Of a stretch of DNA of 64,000 nucleotides, positions 10,618-20,153 are shown piece by piece; the first letter of the stretch is position 1, and each line of letters opens with the position of its first letter. Position numbers and translations under genes: made by a program. The DNA is from Lomentospora prolificans (lineage: Eukaryota; Ascomycota; Sordariomycetes; Microascales; Microascaceae): contig JARFXM010000005.1 of assembly GCA_029532625.1 (NCBI GenBank), positions 1-64,000 on the forward strand. Reading direction: 5' to 3'. The notes beneath the pieces are model-generated. The model was not told where the DNA came from. It saw only the letters and a list, made by a program, of their open reading frames with translations, and searched no databases.

Positions 10618-10920
10618 TATGGACGAAATTTATTCTGATGATTTGGATGTGATATGATCACCATAGTAGCTTTCGCAACCGGGCTGTCTGGGACGTGCAC
10701 TAATATATTTTTTGTCTAAAGGAATTAACCCACCAGGAGGGGCTAATCCGAGACCTGGCGCCCGAATTCTAACAAGCGTAGTGGGAACCGTGAAATCCTG
10801 ATTATTCTGGTTGGCCATCGCCTGGCTTTTTTTCTGTCAATAATAACCCTCCCGCTCGGAATTAACCCATCGCCCATTCAACCACATCAAACACTCCGGC
10901 CTGCAGCCTACGGTAACAAG
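10618..10920. promoter_or_regulatory. Bidirectional intergenic region between complex I subunit and regulator
   Basis: Only 303 bases separate the two inferred start codons, which face away from each other, so both promoters must lie here. A 62-codon frame on the minus strand at 10,818-10,630 lies in the leader of the complex I gene and is not in frame with it. I treat it as chance. No TATA box or repeated operator stands out. Confidence 0.6.
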
Positions 10921-13142
10921 ATGTCTCTGAAACGAGTAACAGAATTCATTTGTCGGACATGCGGTCAGAGCTACCTGCGTAACAGCCACCTGCGCCGCCA
11001 TGAAGCCACCCGTGAGTTGAGACAACCCAACCGAGGCATACGGCGACCTAGGGTTACGAGGTGAGCTGACCAGACTGGATAGACTTCGAACCCGGGAGAT
11101 TTCCATGTTCCTCATGCGAGAAGAGTTTTGGAAGACGGTACGGCTTCATAAACCCAATTTCCTGTTACCAAGTCACTAATCAGAACAGCGACACGTGGAG
11201 GAAACATTTCCTCAAATGTCCCGGAAACAGTGGCCAAGATCCGCCTCCAGAAATTAAGCGTGGCAAGAAGAGGCGGGCATGCGACGGCTGCTACCAACTA
11301 AGGCTATCCTGCGATACCAACAATCCTTGTGGTCGATGCGTGTCACGAAAGACACATTGTACCTATGAGCGGGTGCGAGACGATGCCGTTGACTGGGGGC
11401 TACAAGTCCCCCCTGGCGATTTTGCGGAGACAGATGAAGACGCTCCAGGGGCTGTTTCCTTCCTTCTCAATATTACAAATCCGAAAGCGTCACATATGGC
11501 CGAGCCTCTCAAGGAGGACTCGAGTTCCAACGGCGCTTGGGTCGACACGTCCCAGACTACCGAAAAGATGTGCGCCGCAGGCGATGGTAATAATTTCGGG
11601 GATATTGAGGAGGCCATTGTGGAAAGTGTATTGTTTGATGATGGCCTCTTTTCATGGTACTACTCTGGACAGCCAGTTCTCGCGTGGGACGACTCTACCG
11701 ACTTAGATAGTTTTTTGTCCACGCAAGAAAGCAATTTCGCTTTCCAACAGTCCACCGGGCTTGACCTTTCCATGATTGCGATCTTGGATGAGCTACACGA
11801 CCTTCACATACAGCTTAGCGGTGTTGCTAAGGATTACGACGGAGCATGCGAATTGGAAGCCGCCAAGGAGATATTTCATATAGTGAACGCGAAGACCTTC
11901 ACGGCCGCTTATTTCCATTACGCATATGGAGATTTCCCTATGACACACAAATCGTCCTTTGCCGCCGACAACACGTCCCCTGCACTTCGACTTGCTATTT
12001 TCCTCTGTGGAGCTCTATACGCCGGATCAAAAGACTGCGTCACGACGTCTCGAAAACTGCTTCGGATTGCAGAGGAGTACATATTCCTCAAAATGGAGTC
12101 ACTGGTTGGCCATAGCGACTCATCTAATCACTCAGTCGAACTTCTGGAGTCGCTACAAGCTGCACTTATTATTCACACCCTCCAGTATATGATGAGTGAT
12201 AGTCTCGCAAGGCGGAGAAATAGAACGCTGCGGCTGCCCGCGCTCGTTTCTGCCGTTCGAAAGCTTGATCTTGCCTCCACCACGCATAGCCATGCGGAAG
12301 ACCGGCAGCCGCAATGGAGGCGTTTCATCTATGACGAGACTAAGATAAGGTGGAGAGTAATGTCCCATAACAGCAGTATTGCCCTTCTTACTAATAGCTA
12401 CCGTTCAGAATCGCCACTTGGGTCTTGCTTGCGGACCTGCATCAGGGAGGCATGTTCCATTATCCACCACTAGTAACCATCCAAGAGATGAAAGGAGATT
12501 TACCGTGTATTCCAGAGTTATGGGATGCCAGTACTGAGGAAGAGTTCTACAGCGAGATCTCAGCTCGTGGACAAGACTGTTGGTGTCGGTTGGTTTCCGT
12601 CAGCGGTGCTGTCGAGGTACTTATGAGGGAAAGATGGGCCACTCCCAAAGACTTCCCTGTAAAGTACGCGACTATGCACGACATGCGTCTTCTTATGTTT
12701 GGTATTATGTCGCCCTAAGCCGCGACCTTCTCTGCAATGGGCTAACACACATGCAGCCCTTCACGGCGTCATCCGTAGCGCAAAAATGATGTCCCTTTTG
12801 CCATCCAGCGCACCCGCGCTTCTACGCGCTACTTCCCGCTGGCAAGATATCTGGAAGGACATAACAAGCAAACTTGACCGAGAAGAAGTACGTAATAGTG
12901 GGCTAGTTCGGCATAGCAGTGAGCTCTGCTGGGTGGCGCGGAGATTGGTGGAGCTTTCTGTTTCGCGTGACGCACGGTTGGAAAAGACGGCTTACTACCA
13001 GAAAATCGGCCACTGTTCCCTTGACGAGTTGCATGAACTTTTGCGAGATTTTCAGCATATTCTGGGTCCGTCGCGCCAGGCCATGCCTCGTCAACTTACA
13101 TCCAGAGCTCGGAAACAACGATCGATTGGTAGTAATATCTAA
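10921..13142 (+). CDS. Transcription factor with two C2H2 fingers plus a Zn2Cys6 cluster
   Basis: Five exons, 10921-11011, 11083-11137, 11189-12349, 12409-12701 and 12757-13142, join in frame to 661 residues. Each exon junction restores a conserved motif, which supports the model. Finger 1 is Cys11-x2-Cys14-x8-His23-x3-His27. Finger 2 is Cys39-x2-Cys42-x12-His55-x3-Cys59, so it is C2HC in type. A basic linker (K-R-G-K-K-R-R) leads into Cys80-x2-Cys83-x6-Cys90-x5-Cys96-x2-Cys99-x6-Cys106, perfect Zn2Cys6 spacing. The rest is the acidic linker and helical middle-homology region of fungal regulators (for example I-A-T-W-V-L-L-A-D-L-H-Q followed by P-P and E-M-K-G-D-L-P). Introns are 71, 51, 59 and 55 bp. 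The third donor (GTGGAG) is the weakest. It is nuclear by inference and may control the head-to-head complex I subunit gene or the membrane proteins that follow. Confidence 0.9.
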
Positions 13143-13283
13143 GAGCTTAAAATCGAATCGACAGACTCATCACAGGACCGCCTACCTGCCCACTTCCATA
13201 TCCTGTTACGTCTGGTTAAGGAGAAAGCTATAACCGCCCATAATGAGTATTACCTTCTAGTGCTAATGTAGAGAGCATCCAAG

Positions 13284-14576
13284 TTACCCAAGCCATTCCA
13301 GCCAGTCGTCCTTTTTTGTGCCCTGGCCAGTGAAATCCCACACATAGAACCGCACTATCAGCCAGAATTTAACCACTGCTAATGTCTTACACCAAAACGT
13401 CTCATCGCCAGAAAATAAAGTAGACGCATAGCCGTGGCAGGTAGCGAGGTATTCTTCTCTTTTCATGGTATCATCATAGTACAACGCGTATGCTAAGGCA
13501 TAAACGAGAGCCCAAAGGAAGCCTATGATGATGGCAGTCCAGAAAATCCACTGCAGGCTAGACAAGTAGTAGAATACCCATTTACCGTTCGCAGTATGCG
13601 CCGTCTGGTACTCAAATAATGTGGAGATGGGCACTGAAAACGGCCAGAAGACCAGATTGAAGAGGGCAGCGAGCCCGTATATTCCACACACGACGACCCG
13701 AAACAGCCGTTCTCGGATCCTGCTCGTTGGTTCTGCGGTATGTTGCCAGCGCGGAGATGTCCTGTAGTTCCATGCGTTCCCAGCTCCATCGAGGAGGGTA
13801 ATGAGCTTGACGCACTGGAGTGTGTCTCGCTCGCAATCCGTGGAAGACTGACGAGGTCCCATATGTAGAGCGGCCAGAGAGAGAATCTCTATGGTGAAGA
13901 ATGAGAGAGAATATGATGCGGCGAGGATATTTGTCCGGATTGTTCCCTCAACCGCGAATGCCTTGATAATAGCCAGCACTACTAGGCCATCTCCCAAGAG
14001 GCGCTCATGCCCAAAGGTTTGTATTCGCCTTAAGAACCGTTTCGCGCGTTCATGACAGCGCGATGCTGCCAGCGACTGATCAACCGACGACGGATTACAG
14101 TCCTCGCGCTGCCACCAGGGATCGTCAAGCGCTCGATAATACCGAAGCATAAGTACAGCTGTTACCGAGGTTTTCAGGCTCTGCTTGTATAGGAATAGTC
14201 CCTTCCCCACAAGTAGTAGCATCATCATAGCATCCCAAATCCCGAGTTCTGGGGCAAGCCTGTGGAACCCCTTTGTCTTGGACCATATCAGAGAGCCGGG
14301 CATATGGACTGCACACGCTGTGGACAGTACTATCATGATGTTCAAAGCCGCACCCGGTGATAGCTCCTCGGCGCGACATCTTGAGACAATGAGAGGCTCG
14401 TCACTGTCGTCTTCTGTGGCATCATCTCGTCGAGACAACACTATTTCCACGGCGGTACCCGATGGGGCCACGAAAGGAGTGCTCAGTGCATGATCCTGCC
14501 CTTCTGCGGCTGAATTTGCCACCGAGAGAGCTGCGAATAGCAGAATGGTGATGTTCAAAAGCTTTGAGGGCCCCAT
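13284..14576 (-). CDS. Multi-pass membrane protein of unknown family, paralogue of 15,131-16,462
   Basis: I choose the Met at 14576 (430 residues) because it is followed directly by a hydrophobic signal-like stretch (M-G-P-S-K-L-L-N-I-T-I-L-L-F-A). A further 32 codons are open upstream. There are about seven hydrophobic segments, near residues 75-93, 111-130, 194-213, 216-236, 293-318, 338-365 and 396-414. I recognise no named family. It is plainly related to the divergent neighbour: both have A-V-x-[ML]-P-G-S, F-x-R-[LF]-[AS]-P-E-[LI]-G, S-V-T-A-V-L-[ML]-[LV]-R, a W-W pair, Y-S-x-S-F-x-x-x-E-I-L, and the last residues W-L-E-W-L-G. It is a single exon without damage. It is tail to tail with the transcription factor, 141 bases away. 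The function is unknown. Confidence 0.75.
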   Translation of the reverse strand: MGPSKLLNITILLFAALSVANSAAEGQDHALSTPFVAPSGTAVEIVLSRRDDATEDDSDEPLIVSRCRAEELSPGAALNIMIVLSTACAVHMPGSLIWSKTKGFHRLAPELGIWDAMMMLLLVGKGLFLYKQSLKTSVTAVLMLRYYRALDDPWWQREDCNPSSVDQSLAASRCHERAKRFLRRIQTFGHERLLGDGLVVLAIIKAFAVEGTIRTNILAASYSLSFFTIEILSLAALHMGPRQSSTDCERDTLQCVKLITLLDGAGNAWNYRTSPRWQHTAEPTSRIRERLFRVVVCGIYGLAALFNLVFWPFSVPISTLFEYQTAHTANGKWVFYYLSSLQWIFWTAIIIGFLWALVYALAYALYYDDTMKREEYLATCHGYASTLFSGDETFWCKTLAVVKFWLIVRFYVWDFTGQGTKKDDWLEWLG

Positions 14577-15130
14577 ATCTGGTGCTCGGTTCGACTGACA
14601 CTGGTGGGGTCGGTTGGAAAAGCTGTGGGAGATGGAAGATGGATGCAAGAAAGTCCTTATAGAAAGGGCCACTCGGTCACTCGGCCCCTATTAACATGAA
14701 TCAAAATCCCTGACGCCAAAAATTCTGCGGGGCTGTGTGATTTTGGATGGCCTGTTTTCATGGCCTGAGCTGGAGTGCAGACAGGATCGCCAGCAATGAC
14801 GAGAAAGACAGAAGCGAGGTGAGCCCCGACAAATACGCCTAGGCAAGATTCCAAAGTGGCAGTGCAGGCCAAACTTGTCCCTTGCCAGCCAGCCAGGCCA
14901 GGCAATAACTCACTCGGTGTGCGGTTGAAGAAGCCCCCGCAGCTGAGCAGCCAGCGGCCAGCACAGCCACAATGCTCGCCTCACCTCTAGGCCAGCATCT
15001 GCCATCGCACCCTCAAGTTGATTGAAAAGGGCCAGAACTCATCGATTCAATGTTGAGGAAATTATAGCAGTCTGAAGCAAGCAAAATTCCCTTCGTTTGT
15101 CATCCAGTCTCTACAGGGACCTAAGTTACG
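14577..15130. promoter_or_regulatory. Shared divergent promoter region of the two paralogous membrane proteins
   Basis: The two related genes start 554 bases apart and point away from each other, so this stretch must hold both promoters. Between about 14,860 and 14,990 it is rich in short CCAGC/GCCAG iterations that could be protein-binding sites or simple low-complexity DNA. No classical TATA box is obvious. Confidence 0.55.
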
Positions 15131-16462
15131 ATGGAGTGGACTTTCAGTATAAACCTCTGGGTCGTGACCGTGCAGTATTCGAGCGCCCTGAACGAAACAT
15201 ACTGGAAAGCACGCGAAAAAGTCGAGGTGGATGATTGCGGTCCGCCAAATGTCATTTCAGCTGGATACGTGTTGTGGCTCGCCCTGGTGCCAGCGGTTGC
15301 TTGCGCGGTTCAACTCCCAGGCTCCGTGCTTCTCCATGGACGGTCAAATTTCTATCGCTTCTCCCCCGAGATTGGACTAGGGGACTCGCTTGCAACGTGG
15401 AGTCTCCTCATCAAGGCTCTGCGGGAGGGTCACGGATGGACTGAATCTGTCACCGCTGTGCTGCTCGTTCGGGACGGCATTGGTCGGGGCGAGCTGTGGT
15501 GGAGGCAGGACCACACGGCGCGCGATGATCCGCCTCCCGCATACGGGGAGGTCATGGGAGAGGCCGGTCTCGAAGATATAATAGCCGGTACCAGGTTGTC
15601 TCCTGTCAATCCTTTAACCGGAAACTACGAGGAGTATATCATACAATCGCGGATAGCACCATACGATGAACCTCTCTCGGTTGAGCGCGCGATCGGTGGA
15701 GCGCTATTCATCATCACTCTTACCAAGACCATCGCCATACTTTCTACTTCAGGGGCTGCCAGTACAGTCATTATGGTGCCAACAATCGTCGCCTTGGGAT
15801 ATTCCACCAGCTTCATTCTTCTCGAAATATTGGTCTGGAGCCTTCTCTACCGGCCCCCGGGGTATTCCGTCACCGACATTCCCCACCAGAACTTGTTAGA
15901 CTTGCTGCGTTCTGTCGATCCTGGGAACAATCCACTGTCACCCCCGGACCAATCCGAGAGCTTTTTGACGAGGCAGGGTTCCTCCCTGGAGTTGGGATCG
16001 ATTCCGTGTGATAATCAAGTATCAATGACAGCACATCAGAACCTACGCAGCCACGAGATGCGCTGGAAAACAGGCGTTGCTTTCTTTGCCGGGTTATCGG
16101 TTGTATTTTCGTGCACCGTGTGGCCAGTCATCTTATTCCACGTATGGAAACTTAGTCGCGCCGTGTTTGCAGTTTCAACGGCTAGCATCGGATTCCTGGC
16201 CATTCATATCGGGTTGCAACAAGGTTGGCAAAGTCGAATCCTCTCCGTTCCACCCGCCTCACAGACAGCTCCACGCCCAGACCCATCTCTATCGCCATCT
16301 CTGATATCCGGGTGGCTAAGTCGACATGTCACAGTCACACATATCCTCTCATCATTATGGGTTGTCAACATTTGCACGTATATAATGCTAGCTTTCCCTC
16401 AATCGCCCGGGGACGGGGCCGCTTTACTGACGAAACCAGCATGGGTAGACTGGCTTGGTTAG
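15131..16462 (+). CDS. Multi-pass membrane protein of unknown family, paralogue of 13,284-14,576
   Basis: An unbroken 443-codon frame. Hydrophobic segments lie near residues 40-64, 86-97, 188-206, 210-240, 314-340, 343-361 and 404-422. The A-V-Q-L-P-G-S motif (59-65), F-Y-R-F-S-P-E-I-G (74-82), S-V-T-A-V-L-L-V-R (106-114), W-W (123-124), Y-S-T-S-F-I-L-L-E-I-L (224-234) and the C-terminal W-V-D-W-L-G (438-443) all have counterparts in the divergent neighbour. A loop holds P-P-P-A-Y (134-138), a match to the PPxY motif bound by WW domains of Nedd4/Rsp5-type ubiquitin ligases. The other long soluble stretch, about 245-310, is rich in Ser, Pro and Gln. No family is recognised, and function and substrate are unknown. 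The reading frame and codon use look healthy. Confidence 0.75.
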   Translation: MEWTFSINLWVVTVQYSSALNETYWKAREKVEVDDCGPPNVISAGYVLWLALVPAVACAVQLPGSVLLHGRSNFYRFSPEIGLGDSLATWSLLIKALREGHGWTESVTAVLLVRDGIGRGELWWRQDHTARDDPPPAYGEVMGEAGLEDIIAGTRLSPVNPLTGNYEEYIIQSRIAPYDEPLSVERAIGGALFIITLTKTIAILSTSGAASTVIMVPTIVALGYSTSFILLEILVWSLLYRPPGYSVTDIPHQNLLDLLRSVDPGNNPLSPPDQSESFLTRQGSSLELGSIPCDNQVSMTAHQNLRSHEMRWKTGVAFFAGLSVVFSCTVWPVILFHVWKLSRAVFAVSTASIGFLAIHIGLQQGWQSRILSVPPASQTAPRPDPSLSPSLISGWLSRHVTVTHILSSLWVVNICTYIMLAFPQSPGDGAALLTKPAWVDWLG

Positions 16463-16978
16463 GGCGGTTTTTAATATTCCTTTAGGACCTACTATTATGC
16501 AACAGACAATTGATGAAATGGCGGTTACCAATTCTAGTAAAGAGCGGTCATTAGTATATCTTAGAATAAGCTCTACGCACAGGTCCTTCTTCTCGGCAGC
16601 CACACCAGTCTAAATCCAAAGATTAAGGTGCAATTGAAGAGGGTGACTTGAGTATTTCGTATACGCTCAGAGCTAATCCGGTCGGCTCGAAGCCAGAATC
16701 TCCGACAATAGGCCCCAATCTAGAGCCTTACATAAGGATGGCTCAAGGAGGTTCCACCTCAGATATCAGGTGTTAGCTAGATAGTTCATGGCCTAGAACC
16801 TGTTATATTATGAATAGAATTACTCTACTTTCTTGGATTTCGATAACCCTATTTCAAGGGGGTATACGCCCCTCCATCGATAGGACACAATGGAGCTGAA
16901 ACAATATGGGTTAGAATAGCTCTCACATGGGTGAAAAGTGTCAACACAGCCTAATGGAACCGAGGTGAGTACATGTAT
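16463..16978. other. Intergenic stretch, nothing recognised
   Basis: Slightly AT-rich, without open frames of note. It includes the 3' flanks of the membrane-protein gene and of the transporter relic. Confidence 0.5.
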
Positions 16979-18646
16979 CTACTCTAGCGCAAAACATCTC
17001 TCGCTATTCCTTCTCTCGTCGTTGCCCCGCCAATTTGGCGTTGCTATAACGTTACCGGCGCCGAAGAATAAGAAAATAAGCAGCATGTTAAAGTTGAACC
17101 CAGCATCCCCGGCCGCCTCCGAGATGTAATTCCAGCGGAGCCATAGAGGATATTGATACCGGTAGGCCCAGAACATGATGACAAAGCCGACGATGAAGTC
17201 ACTGAGGAAGCCAGTGCTGAAGTTGCTATACTAGCGCGACATACACGAGAAGAAAATGGGCGTGTTCCACAGATGAAACTTATACTGGGGAATGGCCATA
17301 TGGAGCGCGAACACGAGGAAGGACGCAATGGCACCAACGGGGAAGCCGTATGGGCGACTCTATAGATGGTTTCATTAAATAAGCAGATGGGACCCTGTGC
17401 AAGTCCTACTATTAATACCATGATCGCAATCAATGCGCGTCCAACTGATATTGCCGAAGAACCGAGGTGGGTGGGCTTACTAGTAAGACGTATTGGACCG
17501 CCATGGTCAAGTTACTAGCAAGATTTTGTTCTGTCCACTTGTGCGTTGGGTCTACCAGGTCACACGTCGAGTAATCGCGCTTTGTATCAAAGACCACCCA
17601 TCTCACCACTGCCTATTAGTTGATTGGAATGCCTAGTAAACTGCCGAACTGCTGGGCGAAAAAACACGGTACGCGGCGGGCAATGCTGCGTCGAATTCGG
17701 TTAGAATCGCCAGCAGAGGGGAAAAGATGCTTCGGGGTGAGGGACCCACAGTACTATATAACATCCAAGCTTTGATCCTAGAATTCCGCGAATTCCAAAT
17801 TAGCTTTCTCTATACTCTCTCTATCGAGGAGGGTCCACCAAGGGATAAACAAGCTGTTGGTGGCCGCTATGGAGGATAGGAAAAAGAACGAGACGGTGAA
17901 GAGGGCTAGGTACCACCAGAGTGGCACATCATCGTAGGCGCGCTGTAGAATGCTGAGCTGATCATCGTACTGGTCTGCGATCGATGTGGTCGTTCGACGG
18001 CGTGACCGGGCCCGAAGTTTGACAACCGCGTCCTTGATTTGCTTATAACTGAGAAGGGCAATCCAGACAATTGCTGAGGTATAACGAGCATAGTCGAAGA
18101 ACATGCTTGATTTTGGTCAGCATATTCAAGTTGAGTACAAATAGAGCTGGAAGCCGCACTAACTTCCATCGAAGCTGCAGACTCGCAGTATGGCGGCCCC
18201 AGTTTCTGATATGCCGTCTCGTTTGAACGAGACGTCTGGTGTCAAGAGCTTGGTCATCGGGTATAAAGTTCCGTTCTCTATGTAGACATCAGCGGCCAAG
18301 TACTGAGGGTGTAATCAGGAAACAAGGCAGGGGCACTGTTGGAGAAACCCAAGAGCCATATGCACTGGCACATCATCAAAGCCAAAAGTACTAATAAAGG
18401 AGGAATATAAGACGTACTGAGGAATAATAGATTAGATATCAGGTGCCAATCCTACTCTCCCAAGCCCTTGACGTTAGCAATATGGAGGAGGATCCAGCAG
18501 TTGATGCCGACCGTGATGTAGGTAGCAATGCTCGGCCAATCCAGGGAAAAGTTGAGCACCTCTATGCTGGAAAAACTGGCACTGACGAAATTGGTAGTTG
18601 GGTTGTTTTGGTTGAACCAACAAATGACTGCCAAACTACCCAGCAT
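16979..18646 (-). pseudogene. Relic of OPT-family oligopeptide transporter
   Basis: The last part, read on the minus strand from about 17,355 to 16,979, is clearly an OPT C-terminus: G-F-P-V-G-A-I-A-S-F, F-H-L-W-N-T-P-I-F-F-S, L-S-D-F-I-V-G-F-V-I-M-F, N-M-L-L-I-F-L-F-F-G-A-G, P-N-W-R-G-N and E-R-C-F-A-L. An amber stop interrupts it right after S-C-M-S-R. Upstream pieces are D-V-P-L-W-W-Y-L-A-L-F (near 17,920) and L-N-F-S-L-D-W-P-S-I-A-T-Y (near 18,540), in other frames. About the first third of an OPT protein is missing. The parent would import small peptides or related compounds with protons. I call it dead, though a few gaps could hide introns. Confidence 0.8.
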
Positions 18647-19341
18647 GGGGGGAAAGCATATTCGTATTCGGGTAGGAATTCACTGGGGTCCTAGGAGACG
18701 CTCACACGATAGCGGAGCGCCAGCCGCTCCACTTTAGATTTTTTTGACATGGACTGATATCGAGGTCATGGAATAGAGTGTTATGCCCCGACTGCCTTTT
18801 TTTCCTGTCACAGGGTTATTCTCCATCTTGGTGACATACACTGTACTTAAGTCAGCTTGTCCTACTCCATGCAGAGTCCTGCCTGTAGTCAGTGAAATAA
18901 GGGACATCAATGTTGGTAACCTTTTCTCTCAAAATCATTCTGATATTGAATTGCAGTGCTACTATAGAGTTGGGACAACTAGTGGCATTGCAATTGTGAA
19001 CTTCGTAGGCACAATGGGGAACCCTAAGATAGGCGTCTAAGCCTCCTATCCTAAAACCCGCGGAACTCTCTTAGCCCGGCGCGATTGAAAGGAATGACCT
19101 AACCTTTGGAGGTTAAGGAGGACAGCATAATACGTTTAGGATGACGTTCCATAGACCATTCTCCTAGCCACCACTGACCCAGGCTGTGCTGGGGAACATT
19201 TGCAACTTCGCTATCAAGACTTAAGATACGGAGCTAAAGAAAGTCGCACATATAGACGCCGGGACTAGTCCTTCTGTAAATATCCTATTACAACGGACAG
19301 GTATCTATCTAATTAGAACATATTATCGCTAGAAATTGTAC
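18647..19341. other. Intergenic stretch, nothing recognised
   Basis: An 85-codon plus-strand frame at 18,783-19,040 begins with a hydrophobic stretch but matches nothing I know and lacks a cysteine pattern typical of effectors. It is left uncalled. Confidence 0.4.
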
Positions 19342-20153
19342 CTAGAACGTCTTTTGGTTCTTTTGGATAGATTTGCCCCGTTGCCGCAGCATATGTCCAT
19401 AAAGAATGTAGAATGCTTGGGAACAAGTTAGTGAACCAACGCGAAATCACTGCCCTTATAGTAACTAGTACATACCGGGAATGTAAATAGATATTCCAAA
19501 CCATAAGAGGTATTGATACGCCAAGTTTCGGTCTCGGGAGGGTTCAATGACTTGATATACAAGCCACGCTTCCGCCAGAATGCCCACAGGGTAAAGCACA
19601 ATAAACAAATTATACCTAAGCTGATGATTAGATTCCTTTTCCCAGTTGGGGAGTAATAGCATGTTCCTTCGAGGGATCCTAAATAACAATACCTCAACCA
19701 AAGAAGAATATTTGGCACGCGTCCGATCCTTCTCTCGACCGCAAAATACGTATATCTCACTGTATCTGCCAGATTCCACGTAATAATCATGATAGGGTAT
19801 GCCCGGTCTCGCGCCGCAATATCTGGGTAGTTCCTAGTGATGGCCCAAACGATTGTGTTGCGGCCAGCCACCTGGAGGGCTGTCGTACTAGGGGAGGCAT
19901 GCACTAATCCAGTCGCAGCATGCACGACTTCAGCAACCGCAAGAGTCTCAGCCCATCGTGCGACCAAGTGAAGTTCCCTCCAAACGGTGCTGTATCCGTC
20001 TCTGTACCAAAGCTGGATACTGTAACAAAAGATGACAGCCCGTAGACTAGCTGATAGGAAATTATATACGACAAGGTAAGTGTTCGCCCTGGAGGGCGAC
20101 GATTTGTTGCCCGCTTCACCGGGACCTGGGCGGGCCATCTTTTCATATGCCAC
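19342..20153 (-). CDS. Very-long-chain 3-hydroxyacyl-CoA dehydratase (PTPLA/HACD/Phs1 family)
   Basis: Three exons on the minus strand, 20153-19693, 19615-19476 and 19415-19342, join in frame to 224 residues, normal for the family. Introns are 77 and 60 bp. The protein has the expected hydrophobic segments from Y-L-V-V-Y-N-F-L-S-A-S-L onward. The first splice rebuilds W-L-R-Y-N-L-F-I-V-L-Y-P-V-G-I-L-A-E, which carries the catalytic pair Tyr162 and Glu169, spaced seven apart as in yeast Phs1. E-P-S-R-D-R-N-L-A-Y-Q-Y follows. The enzyme removes water from 3-hydroxyacyl-CoA in fatty-acid elongation in the endoplasmic reticulum. The basic C-terminus lacks a clear K-K-x-x retrieval signal. Elongase dehydratase is usually an essential housekeeping gene, so this may be an extra copy. 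Neighbours are relics. Confidence 0.9.

Noticed and set aside
10630..10818. 62-codon minus-strand frame opening M-A-N-Q-N-N-Q-D-F
   Set aside because: It falls in the short shared promoter, is out of frame with the complex I gene and resembles nothing known.
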